Shown: piece by piece, positions 1-8,305 of the stretch
Layout of the letters: each line of letters begins with the position of its first letter
Numbering within the stretch: position 1 is the first letter of the stretch
Assembly (NCBI GenBank): GCA_017445425.1
Contig: JAFSUF010000008.1
Coordinates: 1-42,324 of the forward strand
Length of the DNA stretch: 42,324 nucleotides
Origin: Bacteroidales bacterium
Lineage (GTDB): Bacteria > Bacteroidota > Bacteroidia > Bacteroidales > UBA932
Direction of reading: 5' to 3'
The notes under the pieces: generated by a model
Told to the model about the DNA's origin: nothing
The model's input: only the letters and a program-made list of their open reading frames with translations
Database searches by the model: none
Position numbers and translations under genes: made by a program

Positions 1-586
1 CAACGCTGCAATGGTGGATCGATTTATTGCAATGTCCGCGAAACACGCGAACTTGCGATTAAATAACACTGATTTCAAAGAACTTTTATTCTACGGCGTT
101 CGCGCCGTGGCGTAAACTTTATAAAATTAACGAACTATTGACAAATACAATATTCAAGTATTATGACAGTCGAAACACAATATTCCTGTCCGGCCAAAGC
201 GCCATGAGATACGCAACGGTCCAACCCGTCCCATACGGCAGTGCTCGTCACCAGGGCTTTAGGAAGGAAAAAGGTTGCGCTCCCGACAAAGTTTCGTGGA
301 GCCCTTGACAAAACGTAGGGGCGCTTTGGCTGGACCGCCGGCGACAGAGCAAAGTGCAGACAAATACCGTAGCTTGAATGCTTTCAAGGGCAGATTTTTG
401 CCCAGAAAGCAGTCGCCAGCAGGCGATAGCGCAGCGCGTGAGGGTCGGCTTCAAGAATAGCCAGCGTGGAGCGGCGGGGTTTGGGGCAGAGCCCCAGTAT
501 CATTAGGAGGTGTCTGCACCGAGCGGTCTGGAGCGACGCAACATTAAAACGAATGCTTCTGAAGCCGAAGCAGGTGATGAATTCAA
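1..586. other. Gene-poor stretch with hairpins and a repeat-like element
   Basis: No convincing gene was found here. A short open frame runs in from the window edge to a stop at 114 (37 codons, plus strand) and could be the tail of an upstream gene, but its sequence is not recognisable. At 91-110 there is an 8-bp hairpin closed by a TTCG tetraloop (CTACGGCG/CGCCGTGG, one T-G pair). From 188 to about 500 the DNA is dense in inverted repeats: the 188/335 pair listed separately, a two-part hairpin at 380-410 (GCTTTC/GAAAGC outside GGGCA/TGCCC), a TCGCC/GGCGA hairpin at 413-426, and TGGGGC/GCCCCA at 482-496. Short frames on both strands look like chance products of this structure. An RNA or a non-autonomous mobile element are both possible. 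Confidence 0.5.
188..335. repeat. 16-bp inverted repeat bounding a 148-bp segment
   Basis: GTCCGGCCAAAGCGCC at 188-203 is the reverse complement, with one mismatch in 16, of GGCGCTTTGGCTGGAC at 320-335. The 148-bp segment between them contains no plausible gene. Terminal inverted repeats with no coding capacity fit a miniature transposable element, and the arms could also form the base of a long RNA stem. I see no clear target-site duplication outside the arms, so the mobile-element reading is only inference. Confidence 0.45.
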
Positions 587-1309
587 TCATTCTGACAGTT
601 TCCTGAACTCCTTCTTGGCCCGGCAGAGCTGCTTGTTGAAGTCTTTGTCGGCGTGGAGACGGGCGACCATTGCGGCACCCATTATGCGGCCGGCATCCAC
701 GTCGCTCTGGAAGTGGACTCCGCAGATAACGCGGCTCTGGCCGAATTCGTAGCCGTACTTGAGGATTTCGTTCTGGCGGTCTGGGTTTATCTCTGTCAGA
801 ATCAGCGCCACTGCCCAGCCGTATGCAGCGTGTCCGGATGGATACGAGCCGTCTGTAACAAGAAAAGGCTCGTCTTCCGGCGTGAGCGAAGGCTCGTTGA
901 AAAGCACGAAGGGGCGCACGCGCATATAGTGTTTCTTTGCAGTAGTGGTAGCCTGGCAATTGAGCAGGCCGGCCAGCAGATGCGCCAGCGCAGGAGAATT
1001 GGTCCGGGTGAGCGTTACTCCCATACAGGGCGAAAAATTAGCCAGGACATTGTCTATATCGAGTTTTGCATCCTGGGCAGCCTGTGCACCGCGTTCTTCC
1101 TTTCTCTGCAATTTTCCCCACAGATACTGAGAGAAATCGTAGGCGAAAACAGCGTCGTTGGGGAGCGGGGCCTCGGGGAGAATCAACAGGCTGTTGGGGC
1201 AATCGCTTGCTGGAAGCAAGGCGGGATAATTCCACGTATCGTCGAGGTCCTGGGCAAAAGCGCTCAAAGAGAGCAGCATGGCACAGGCTAAGAACAAAAC
1301 CCTTTTCAT
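587..1309 (-). CDS. Class A nonspecific acid phosphatase (PAP2 superfamily), exported
   Basis: This 240-residue protein has an N-terminal signal peptide ending near AFA-Q (residue 20) and the complete acid phosphatase signature. KX6RP is K125 to R132-P133, PSGH is at 157-160, and SRX5HX3D runs from S192-R193 through H199 to D203. The class (PhoN/PhoC type) hydrolyses phosphomonoesters outside the cytoplasm through a phospho-histidine intermediate, so it probably scavenges phosphate in the periplasm. Its ATG overlaps the stop of the upstream DUF3737 gene by 4 nt (ATGA), so it is the last gene of the run that starts at the DUF1538 gene. No terminator with a T-tract was seen downstream. Confidence 0.9.
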   Translation of the reverse strand: MKRVLFLACAMLLSLSAFAQDLDDTWNYPALLPASDCPNSLLILPEAPLPNDAVFAYDFSQYLWGKLQRKEERGAQAAQDAKLDIDNVLANFSPCMGVTLTRTNSPALAHLLAGLLNCQATTTAKKHYMRVRPFVLFNEPSLTPEDEPFLVTDGSYPSGHAAYGWAVALILTEINPDRQNEILKYGYEFGQSRVICGVHFQSDVDAGRIMGAAMVARLHADKDFNKQLCRAKKEFRKLSE

Positions 1310-2160
1310 TTCCTTAAAATAATTTCACAATCAGCAGGTTTACGGATATTCTCATCAATTGTCACGCTGCCAATGCTGTCGGCAACGATACAGCCGGAGG
1401 TGGGATTCTTGATGTTGGTGATGTGCCCCCTGATCTCTGCATTGACTGTAGAATACTCGAACACCCGGTCGCAGGCGGCATCGAACTCGCAGTTTTCCAG
1501 CACCAGATTGTCCACATAACAAAGCAGCTGTTCCCCGGCAAGGCGGCAGTTCACCAGCCGGACATTCTTTGAGTGCCAGGCCAGATACTCACCGTCCAGC
1601 AGAGAGTCGTAAACAGTTATGTTTTCGCACTCCCAGAAAGAATCTTTGGTGATAATCTTTGAGTTGCGCACAACCACATTCTTGCAGTACTGGAAGACAT
1701 ATTTGGAGTCGCTGTCAAGATTCTCCACCTCGATATCCTCAGAAAACATAAACGGGTAGGTGCCGCCACGCAGGGTAACATCTTTGAGCCGCAGTCCGCG
1801 GACCCGCCAGAAAGTCTCGTCGGCATCGTTTATCACTACCCTCTCAAGATTCACATCGCGCATCTCCCTGAAAAACTTGGGACCGTCAATCACACAATCC
1901 CGCATCTGGAGATTGTTCGTGTACCAGATAGCTGAACGCGCCCCGGGAGCAAAATAACTGTCACGCACAGTGCATCCGTCGATATGCCAGAGGGGGTACT
2001 TCCCAAAAAAGCGGCAACCGGTCATTTCAATGCCGCTGCAGTGCTTCAGGGCAGACTCCCCGTCTGTAATCACAACATTCTCAAGCAGCGCCCCGTGCGT
2101 TTCAAACAGAGGCCTCTCCCCGCCGAATTCCTTATCTTTAATTATCGTCATCATCGTCAT
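1306..2160 (-). CDS. DUF3737 family right-handed beta-helix protein
   Basis: This 284-residue protein has no signal peptide. It is built of repeated short strands with recurring patterns such as NVVITDG, DSYFAPGA, NLVLENCEF and NVRLVNCRL, typical of a parallel beta-helix. The opening IKDKEFGGERPLF motif and overall length match the DUF3737 family, whose function is unknown. Several in-frame ATG codons lie within the first four residues, so the exact start is uncertain by 6-9 nt. It begins one base after the MATE stop codon and overlaps the acid phosphatase start, so all three are probably translated from one mRNA. It is probably cytoplasmic. Confidence 0.8.
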   Translation of the reverse strand: MTMMTIIKDKEFGGERPLFETHGALLENVVITDGESALKHCSGIEMTGCRFFGKYPLWHIDGCTVRDSYFAPGARSAIWYTNNLQMRDCVIDGPKFFREMRDVNLERVVINDADETFWRVRGLRLKDVTLRGGTYPFMFSEDIEVENLDSDSKYVFQYCKNVVVRNSKIITKDSFWECENITVYDSLLDGEYLAWHSKNVRLVNCRLAGEQLLCYVDNLVLENCEFDAACDRVFEYSTVNAEIRGHITNIKNPTSGCIVADSIGSVTIDENIRKPADCEIILRK

Positions 2161-2161
2161 C

Positions 2162-3583
2162 TCAGTTAGAAGTAAGTTTAGTATTCATCCATTTTTTACC
2201 AAGGATACGCCCTGCAAACAACGCACCACGCACGTTGAGCTCAATGAGCATAGCGATCCAGTATCCCATAAGGCCATATTTTGGCGTGAGCAGGATTGCC
2301 AGGACGATGCGTACCGCCCAGACGCTGACAAGGTTGAGCAAAGTGGGGATTTTGGTATCGCCGGCGCCGACGCAGGCCCCGAACACGACGATGGATATCG
2401 CATAGCCAGCCTCGGCAAAAGCCTCCATACGCAGGCATCGCGCACCCAGCGCCACCACATCGGGATCAACGCTCAGCACGCTCATCACCGCCGGAGCAAA
2501 GATATACATAAACACCGCAAGAAATACCATCAGCCCCGTGCCCAAAGCCGTCGTTATATATGCGAAACTGCGCGCCATATCCTTGCGCGAGGCGCCCAGG
2601 CTCTGCCCCACCAGGGTGGTTGCAGCATCGGCCATACCGTAGCCGGGCATATAACAGAAACTCTCCGCGATTATCGCAAAAGAATTGGCCGCTATTGAAA
2701 CTGCCCCCAGAGGCGCCACTATCAGAGTGCTGGCTATATACGCACCGCGCATCACCAGATTCTGCAGCCACAGCGGGCCGGTTATGCCAATGGCCTTCTT
2801 AAGAGTCTGTCTGCACGGGAGAAAAGTACCGGAGTGATGCACTATCGACAGGTCACGGTTGCGCACAAACAAGAAATAAAGAGTCAGGATGGCAGTTATC
2901 ACCTCAGAAAGGCCTGTGCCGAGTGCTGCACCGCGCACCCCCATCCCTGCGCCCGGTATCGTGACCGACGCCCCGAGAAGAGTGACTTCCCGGGTCGGAA
3001 AAATCAAGAAAAAATTGAAGATTACATCCAGCACACACATAAGTATGTCCAGAATGCTCGGTGTTCTCATGTCGCCGCTGCACTGCAGCATCGTAGATGC
3101 GAAAAAGCAGAACTGCATTGCAGGTATGAATGCGGAATAGATACGGAAATACGCAGATGCATCACTGCGGATTGCCTCTTCCCCGCCCAGCCAGCGAGGC
3201 AGGGCACCCGACACACTGACCGCCAGCAGACTGAGCAGCAGAGAGAAAACCGTGACCACGAAGATGCCTTCACGCATCACATTGCGGGCGCCGGCGGGGT
3301 CGTTTGCTCCCAGCCGGTGTGCAACCTGCACGGAGAACCCCTGAGCGAGAGCGATGCAAAAACCGCCGCACAGCCAGGTGCTCGTGGAAACCAGACCGAT
3401 CGAGGCGGAAGGGCCCGCCCCGAGACTTCCGACCATAGACGCGTCTATGAACTGAAGCAGAACCGATGCCAGCTGCGCCAGTATCGCAGGGCCGCTGAGC
3501 GCCAGGGTAAGTCTGAGGCGTTCTGCAATCGAAAGAGGCTGTCCGGACCTGATGTTGCCGAGAAGAATGTCCTTCTCACTCAT
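2162..3583 (-). CDS. MATE family multidrug/solute efflux protein
   Basis: This 473-residue protein has about twelve hydrophobic segments in two similar halves, the MATE fold. Recognisable features are the first-helix region GPAILAQLASVLLQFIDASM, the motif QCSGDMRTP after the fourth helix, and in the second half GQSLGA and GACVGAGDTKIP, each in the expected place. MATE proteins export cationic or amphiphilic compounds using Na+ or H+ gradients; the substrate cannot be read from sequence. The gene begins 12 nt after the second PII-like gene and ends one base before the DUF3737 gene. Its placement after a PII-regulated transporter may reflect only operon packing. Confidence 0.9.
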   Translation of the reverse strand: MSEKDILLGNIRSGQPLSIAERLRLTLALSGPAILAQLASVLLQFIDASMVGSLGAGPSASIGLVSTSTWLCGGFCIALAQGFSVQVAHRLGANDPAGARNVMREGIFVVTVFSLLLSLLAVSVSGALPRWLGGEEAIRSDASAYFRIYSAFIPAMQFCFFASTMLQCSGDMRTPSILDILMCVLDVIFNFFLIFPTREVTLLGASVTIPGAGMGVRGAALGTGLSEVITAILTLYFLFVRNRDLSIVHHSGTFLPCRQTLKKAIGITGPLWLQNLVMRGAYIASTLIVAPLGAVSIAANSFAIIAESFCYMPGYGMADAATTLVGQSLGASRKDMARSFAYITTALGTGLMVFLAVFMYIFAPAVMSVLSVDPDVVALGARCLRMEAFAEAGYAISIVVFGACVGAGDTKIPTLLNLVSVWAVRIVLAILLTPKYGLMGYWIAMLIELNVRGALFAGRILGKKWMNTKLTSN

Positions 3584-3595
3584 AAAATCCCCTGG

Positions 3596-3907
3596 CTACT
3601 CCTTGAGTGTGGTGGTGTGGTTCACCGGAATGGAAAAGGCGATGCCCTGGGCCGTTCCAGCAAGATCGGCATCTTTGTAAACGGCGTGGAGCACATCATC
3701 TTTGATACCCTTGGGGACAAGTATCATAACCATCTCCTTGTCTGGCTGGATGGTAATGTTGAAGAACTCCTCGGAGGTGGGGTTTGCAGAACCACGGGCA
3801 CGGATTATGGTGCCGCCCTTGGCTCCCGCAGCCCTTGCGGCAGTCATTACATTCTGCGAAAAACCGGCGTTTACTATGCAGACAACAAGTTCGTATTTAT
3901 TATTCAT
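3596..3907 (-). CDS. Small PII-like (GlnB-fold) protein, second of a pair
   Basis: This 103-residue protein shows the ferredoxin-like beta-alpha-beta pattern of the PII superfamily: a first strand YELVVCIVNAG, a helix with MTAARAAGAKGG, a strand IIRARG, a T-loop region, then MVMILVP and a final B-loop-like stretch DLAGTAQGIAFSIPV. The T-loop is short (about residues 40-52, GSANPTSEEFF) and lacks the tyrosine that is uridylylated in GlnB. The C-terminal arginines that bind ATP phosphates in canonical PII are also absent. It therefore looks like a dedicated PII-like regulator rather than the global nitrogen sensor. It lies 36 nt after another PII-like gene, which follows a DUF1538 transporter. 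Confidence 0.75.
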   Translation of the reverse strand: MNNKYELVVCIVNAGFSQNVMTAARAAGAKGGTIIRARGSANPTSEEFFNITIQPDKEMVMILVPKGIKDDVLHAVYKDADLAGTAQGIAFSIPVNHTTTLKE

Positions 3908-3943
3908 AACTGAAATTACGATTAGATAAAAAAGTTATTACAC

Positions 3944-4309
3944 CTACTGCTTCACTACCCTCTGGTCGTTGCTCAGAAAGCCATAAGCCATAGAGCCGAT
4001 AATGCTGCTCATGGGCACGGTGAACGCAATCCCCTTATAAGCTTTGCCCTTCTTGAACTGTTCGTCCAGAGTATCTATCAGGGTTGAGGCCTGGTCGGCA
4101 CGCACCATGCTCATAATCATTGTCTTGGGGTGCTCTGTGAGGCCCAGATAATCCAGGAGCAGATGGGTCGTCCCTTTTGCCGCCACCTTGAGCTGCAGAT
4201 TTGCCTTGTGGGACTGAATCAGGCTGGAGTAATACGGCACTTTGTCATTATGGACAATTGCGAAAAGCATCTCCAGTCTCATGGGAGCTATGTTTATTGT
4301 CTTTTCCAT
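3944..4309 (-). CDS. PII-like (GlnB-fold) protein, first of a pair
   Basis: This 121-residue protein has a PII-like arrangement: a strand RLEMLFAIVHND near residue 12, a helix, a strand LQLKVAAKGT, a loop HLLLDYLGLTEHP where the T-loop should be, a strand KTMIMSMV, a helix, and a B-loop-like GKAYKGIAFTVPM near residue 90. It has a longer C-terminal tail than its neighbour (SIIGSMAYGFLSNDQ) and is clearly diverged from it, so the pair may form hetero-oligomers or sense different ligands. The gene starts 12 nt after the stop of the DUF1538 membrane protein, which is the natural candidate partner. Ligand and partner are inferred from family behaviour and position only. Confidence 0.7.
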   Translation of the reverse strand: MEKTINIAPMRLEMLFAIVHNDKVPYYSSLIQSHKANLQLKVAAKGTTHLLLDYLGLTEHPKTMIMSMVRADQASTLIDTLDEQFKKGKAYKGIAFTVPMSSIIGSMAYGFLSNDQRVVKQ

Positions 4310-4321
4310 TAATGAAGCATC

Positions 4322-5878
4322 TTATTCAAAATAAATAATCTGGTCATCGGCAGAAGCCAGTATACGGCGCATAGCCGCGTTGTCGCGCATACGCAGACTC
4401 ACTACCGACTTGAATCCGAGCGACTGGATGGTGATAAGCGGGGTCATGGCCACCATTGCGACCACCCCGAATGCAAAGTCAAGCACCGCCGACTCCCCCT
4501 GCAAAGAGACGCATGCACCTATTACCAGGGGCAGGATGAAACTTGATGTAAGGGGGCCGCTGGCCACTCCGCCCGAGTCAAATGCGATGGCGGTATAGAG
4601 CTTGGGGACAAGCAGGGAGAGCCCCAGCGAGATAAGATAGCCGGGCACCAGGTAATAGAGCAGCGAAAAACCGTAATAAACCCTTATTACAGAGAGGCCT
4701 ATCGAAACTCCGACGCCAATCGAGAGGGCTATCATCATTTGCTTCTTTGACACCTGGCCGGCGGTGATCTCCTCTACCTGAGCGTTGAGCACGTGGACGG
4801 CGGGCTCTGCCAGCACCACCACCATGCCTATCACAAACGCCAGCACAATCAGCAGCACCGGACTGTAAGCCGCCATCTGACTACCTATCTTGTAGCCGAT
4901 AGGCATAAATGCCATACTTACAGCCGCCAGGAAGAGCACCAGCCCCAAAAATGCATATATGATGCCTATCACTATCTGGATAATCTTGCTCTTGGGGAGT
5001 TTAAGCACTGTGAACTGGAGAATGAAGAAGAACGCTACGACAAGTACGAGCGACTTGCCTACCTCGGCCATCTGCTCCTTGAAAATCTCCAGAAGGCCTA
5101 CGCTCAGGATAGTGTCCATCGAGTAGTCCGGAACATTGTAGGCAATATCACCTTTTGCAAGGATCGATAGAACCAGCACGGCAACCACGGGGCCTACAGA
5201 GCAGAGGGCTATGAGGCCGAAGCTGTTCTCGCTTGCGTTGCGGCCACCTACAGAGAGGGCAATACCGACGCCCAGCGCCATGATGAACGGTACTGTGATG
5301 GGGCCGGTGGTCACGCCGCCCGAGTCAAAAGAGAGCCCCAGGAAAGAGCCGTTACCGTTAGATATCAGCAATGATGCCAGGCAGAAAAGGAGCAGGTAGG
5401 AGAACAGCAGTATGCTGGTCAAATCTGAATGGAACAGGATTTTGAAAACACCCAGCATCAGGAAGAGCCCCACCCCGACTCCAACAGAGACAATCAGTAC
5501 GGTGGAATTCATAACTGTGGCGACTTGACCCGCAAGGACAGAGAGGTCTGGCTCTGCCACTGTTATAAGCAGCCCCATAAAGAAGCCTACAACAAGCAGA
5601 ATACCAAGACGCTTGGATTTTGTAAGACCTTCACCGACATATTGCCCCATAGGGGTCATGGCTGTGTCTGCACCAAGGTTAAAGAGACCTATGCCCACTA
5701 TCAGGAGTAACGCTGCCCCTTCAAAGACGGCCAGCTCTCGCGGGGAGATGTCAACCCAGGGTGTAAGGGACAGTACAAATACAAGTATGCTCACTGGAAG
5801 CACGCTGGTGAGCGACTCCTTAAGCTTCTCGCCCAAAGACCTCCAGAACTTGACAAAAAAGGATTTTGACTTGCTCAT
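4322..5878 (-). CDS. DUF1538 family membrane transporter-like protein, two-repeat
   Basis: This 518-residue integral membrane protein consists of two homologous halves, each carrying the same signature: FDSGGVTTGPITVPF in the first half and FDSGGVASGPLTSSF in the second. Each half also has a VAEPD/LAEPA motif in a helix (ITVAEPDLSVL and VVLAEPAVHVL). This matches DUF1538, a polytopic family of unknown substrate. I start it at the ATG at 5878 (MSKSKSFFVKFWRS) because the longer open frame to 6130 runs antisense through the start of aroB and has a different composition. A TAGCTTTG box lies just upstream. Two PII-like genes follow within 60 nt, suggesting ligand-controlled transport. Confidence 0.85.
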   Translation of the reverse strand: MSKSKSFFVKFWRSLGEKLKESLTSVLPVSILVFVLSLTPWVDISPRELAVFEGAALLLIVGIGLFNLGADTAMTPMGQYVGEGLTKSKRLGILLVVGFFMGLLITVAEPDLSVLAGQVATVMNSTVLIVSVGVGVGLFLMLGVFKILFHSDLTSILLFSYLLLFCLASLLISNGNGSFLGLSFDSGGVTTGPITVPFIMALGVGIALSVGGRNASENSFGLIALCSVGPVVAVLVLSILAKGDIAYNVPDYSMDTILSVGLLEIFKEQMAEVGKSLVLVVAFFFILQFTVLKLPKSKIIQIVIGIIYAFLGLVLFLAAVSMAFMPIGYKIGSQMAAYSPVLLIVLAFVIGMVVVLAEPAVHVLNAQVEEITAGQVSKKQMMIALSIGVGVSIGLSVIRVYYGFSLLYYLVPGYLISLGLSLLVPKLYTAIAFDSGGVASGPLTSSFILPLVIGACVSLQGESAVLDFAFGVVAMVAMTPLITIQSLGFKSVVSLRMRDNAAMRRILASADDQIIYFE

Positions 5879-5884
5879 ATTTTG

Positions 5885-5892
5885 CAAAGCTA
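5885..5892 (-). promoter_or_regulatory. Putative -7 box for the DUF1538/PII operon
   Basis: TAGCTTTG on the minus strand matches TAnnTTTG and is followed by GCA as in many Bacteroidota promoters. No good TTG box is seen about 20 nt upstream. It would place the transcription start almost at the ATG at 5878, implying a very short or absent leader. Confidence 0.4.
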
Positions 5893-5925
5893 CAAAAAAG
5901 AGAGGACGAAATGAATTTTTCAATG

Positions 5926-5933
5926 TATCTTTG
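5926..5933 (+). promoter_or_regulatory. Putative -7 box for the aro operon
   Basis: TATCTTTG matches TAnnTTTG and lies 21 nt before the aroB ATG, giving a leader of roughly 15-20 nt. The upstream TTG element is not clear. It faces away from the DUF1538 promoter within a 76-nt divergent spacer. Confidence 0.45.
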
Positions 5934-5954
5934 CCAACATAACGATATTGAACT

Positions 5955-7202
5955 ATGACAGAAGAACGCCGTACAATAGACTTTATCGATACCGAAATGG
6001 CCCGCCTGTTTGAACAGAGAATGAAGGCAGTAGAGTCAATTGCAATGGCAAAGAAGGCCAGCGGCGCGCCTGTAGAAGACTTGAAGCGGGAGAAAGAGAT
6101 TATCGCAGCCCGCAGCGAAGCGCTCGGCAACCAGGCTTTGCGACCTTATTACCGTGACTTTCTGCGCAGCGTCATATCTGTTTCTAAAGATTATCAGACC
6201 GACCTGATTTATGGCGACAAGATGCCAGGCAGCGACATCATCATTGAAAACGGATGCATCTCCCGTGCAGGTGAACTGCTCGGTATCAGCGGTGGAAAGG
6301 TGCTGGTTGTAACCGATACCGGAGTACCGGCCCGATACGCAAACACGGTCGCTGCCTCCATAGAGAGTAAAGGGGCTTCAGTATCTATCTGCACCGTTCC
6401 TCAAGGTGAAGCGAACAAAAATATTCAGTCTTACACACATATACTCGAAGCACTTGTAGAAGGAGGCTTCACCCGCACCGACGCGGTTGTGGCTGTGGGC
6501 GGCGGCGTTGTCGGAGATATGGCCGGGTTTGCTGCGGCGACATTTATGCGCGGCATCCGGTTCTTCAACATCCCCACGACCCTCCTCTCTCAGGTGGATT
6601 CATCCATCGGCGGCAAGACAGCAATTGATTTTGCAGGGGTCAAGAACATCGTGGGTGCATTCCATTTCCCATCCAAGGTGCTCATCGATCCTCAGACTCT
6701 CTCCACACTTGACCCGCGTCAGCTCCACAACGGGCTGGCAGAGGCCATCAAGATGGGCGCCACTGGCGATGCTGAACTTTTTGAAATCATCGAGAAATCT
6801 GCCGGCCTGAGTCAAGACCTGCCCCAGATTATCCGCCGCTGCCTCAATTACAAAAAGAGCGTGGTGGATTCAGACCCGCGCGAGAGTGGGCTGCGCCGGG
6901 TGCTGAATTTTGGCCATACGGTCGGTCACGCGATAGAGGCCTGCGGCGCCGGGCAATATCTTCACGGAGAATCTGTCTCGCTGGGTATGCTTTACTTTGC
7001 CGGGGGGGACGCCCGTCGCCGGATAGCCACGGTGCTGGAGAAATATGACCTCCCCGTTTCGCACAACATTCCGGCAGAGAAACTGCTGGACTTCATCAGT
7101 CACGACAAAAAGGCCTCCGGCGACAAGATCACCGTTGTCAGGGTCACTGAAATAGGCAGTTTTGCCTTTGAAACCATTTCCATCAAAGAGTTGCCACTAT
7201 GA
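5955..7202 (+). CDS. aroB: Chorismate mutase (AroQ class)-3-dehydroquinate synthase fusion
   Basis: The protein has 415 residues, about 60 more than a usual AroB. Residues 1-81 form an AroQ-type chorismate mutase domain with its active-site set conserved: R5 or R6, R22, K33, D42, R45, E46 and Q81. The rest is dehydroquinate synthase, which converts DAHP to 3-dehydroquinate with NAD+ and a divalent metal. It shows GGGVVGD (NAD loop), TTLLSQVDSSIGGK, and metal ligands in GLAEAIKMG (Glu), NFGHTVGHAIE (His) and LHGESV (His). The mutase makes prephenate, the substrate of TyrA encoded three genes on. The stop overlaps the aroC start by 4 nt. No other mutase domain occurs in the operon, so this one probably serves the tyrosine branch. 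Confidence 0.93.
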   Translation: MTEERRTIDFIDTEMARLFEQRMKAVESIAMAKKASGAPVEDLKREKEIIAARSEALGNQALRPYYRDFLRSVISVSKDYQTDLIYGDKMPGSDIIIENGCISRAGELLGISGGKVLVVTDTGVPARYANTVAASIESKGASVSICTVPQGEANKNIQSYTHILEALVEGGFTRTDAVVAVGGGVVGDMAGFAAATFMRGIRFFNIPTTLLSQVDSSIGGKTAIDFAGVKNIVGAFHFPSKVLIDPQTLSTLDPRQLHNGLAEAIKMGATGDAELFEIIEKSAGLSQDLPQIIRRCLNYKKSVVDSDPRESGLRRVLNFGHTVGHAIEACGAGQYLHGESVSLGMLYFAGGDARRRIATVLEKYDLPVSHNIPAEKLLDFISHDKKASGDKITVVRVTEIGSFAFETISIKELPL

Positions 7203-8305
7203 GAAACTCAATAGGAGAATACATAACCCTCACCCTGTTCGGCGAGAGCCACGGTGAGGCAATCGGGGCGGTACTGGACGGTATGCCCTGCGGCATTGAG
7301 GTCAGCGAAAGCTACATCGCCGAGGCCCTTTCGCGCCGGCGCCCCTCGGGCAGCGGCGAGACATCCCGCGTAGAAGCCGACAACTTCAAGCTGGTAAGCG
7401 GGGTGTTCAACGGCTTCACTACCGGAGAACCAATTTCTATTTTTATAGAAAACTCCAACAAACGCAGTGGCGATTATCAGGCCACCCACCTCCTCGCCCG
7501 CCCTTCACATGCCGATTATGTATCGCACATTGTCCACAAGGGGTTTGAGGACTGGCGTGGCGGAGGTCACTTCTCAGGACGCCTGACCGCACCTATAGTG
7601 GCGCTCGGCGCAATCTGCCTCAAGGCGCTGGAAAATACCGGCATACGCATCGGCACCCATATCCTGGAGTGTGGCTCAGTGAGGGATACTGCTTTTGAAA
7701 GTGTTGATTCCAACATCTTGGACCGCCAGATTTTGGAGATTTCCGGCAAGCATTTCCCTGTTATCGACCCTGTTGAAGAGCAGATGTGCGCCGCTATAGA
7801 TAAGGTCCGCTGCAACCAGGACTCCATCGGCGGAATAATCCAGACAGCTGTTTCCAACCTGCCGGTGGGCGTCGGTGAACCATGGTTCAGCAGCCTGGAA
7901 GGTCAACTGGCAAACGCAATGCTCTCCATAGGCGGTATCAAGGGGATCGAGTTCGGACTCGGGTTTGGTTTTGCCAAAGCAACCGGCCGTAGCGCCAACG
8001 ACTCTTTCTATAACGACTCTGGCAGAGTGAAGACACGCACAAACAATAACGGTGGGATAAATGGAGGCTATTCCAACGGGATGCCGGTGGTATTCAACTG
8101 CGCCGTGAAACCTACCCCCTCGATAGCCGCAGAACAGCGTACCGTAGATATGGCTACCGGTGAGAACACCACAATTAAGGTGACCGGCCGCCACGACCCT
8201 GCAATAATCCGCCGGATATGCCCAGTGGCCACCGCAATGACCGCCATTGTCATTTGCGACGCACTCAAGGGGGCATTTTCTAACTCAATATTTACAAAAC
8301 AATGA
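7199..8305 (+). CDS. aroC: Chorismate synthase
   Basis: This 368-residue protein converts 5-enolpyruvylshikimate-3-phosphate to chorismate using reduced FMN. The start ITLTLFGESHGEAIGAVLDG is the family's first signature. RRRPSGSGETSR, SRPSHAD-like LARPSHADY, GGHFSGRLTAP and the C-terminal RHDPAIIRR region are all present, and the length is normal. It overlaps aroB by 4 nt at its start and aroQ by 4 nt at its end, so translation is probably coupled. It acts in the cytoplasm as the last common step before the tyrosine, phenylalanine and tryptophan branches. Confidence 0.96.
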   Translation: MRNSIGEYITLTLFGESHGEAIGAVLDGMPCGIEVSESYIAEALSRRRPSGSGETSRVEADNFKLVSGVFNGFTTGEPISIFIENSNKRSGDYQATHLLARPSHADYVSHIVHKGFEDWRGGGHFSGRLTAPIVALGAICLKALENTGIRIGTHILECGSVRDTAFESVDSNILDRQILEISGKHFPVIDPVEEQMCAAIDKVRCNQDSIGGIIQTAVSNLPVGVGEPWFSSLEGQLANAMLSIGGIKGIEFGLGFGFAKATGRSANDSFYNDSGRVKTRTNNNGGINGGYSNGMPVVFNCAVKPTPSIAAEQRTVDMATGENTTIKVTGRHDPAIIRRICPVATAMTAIVICDALKGAFSNSIFTKQ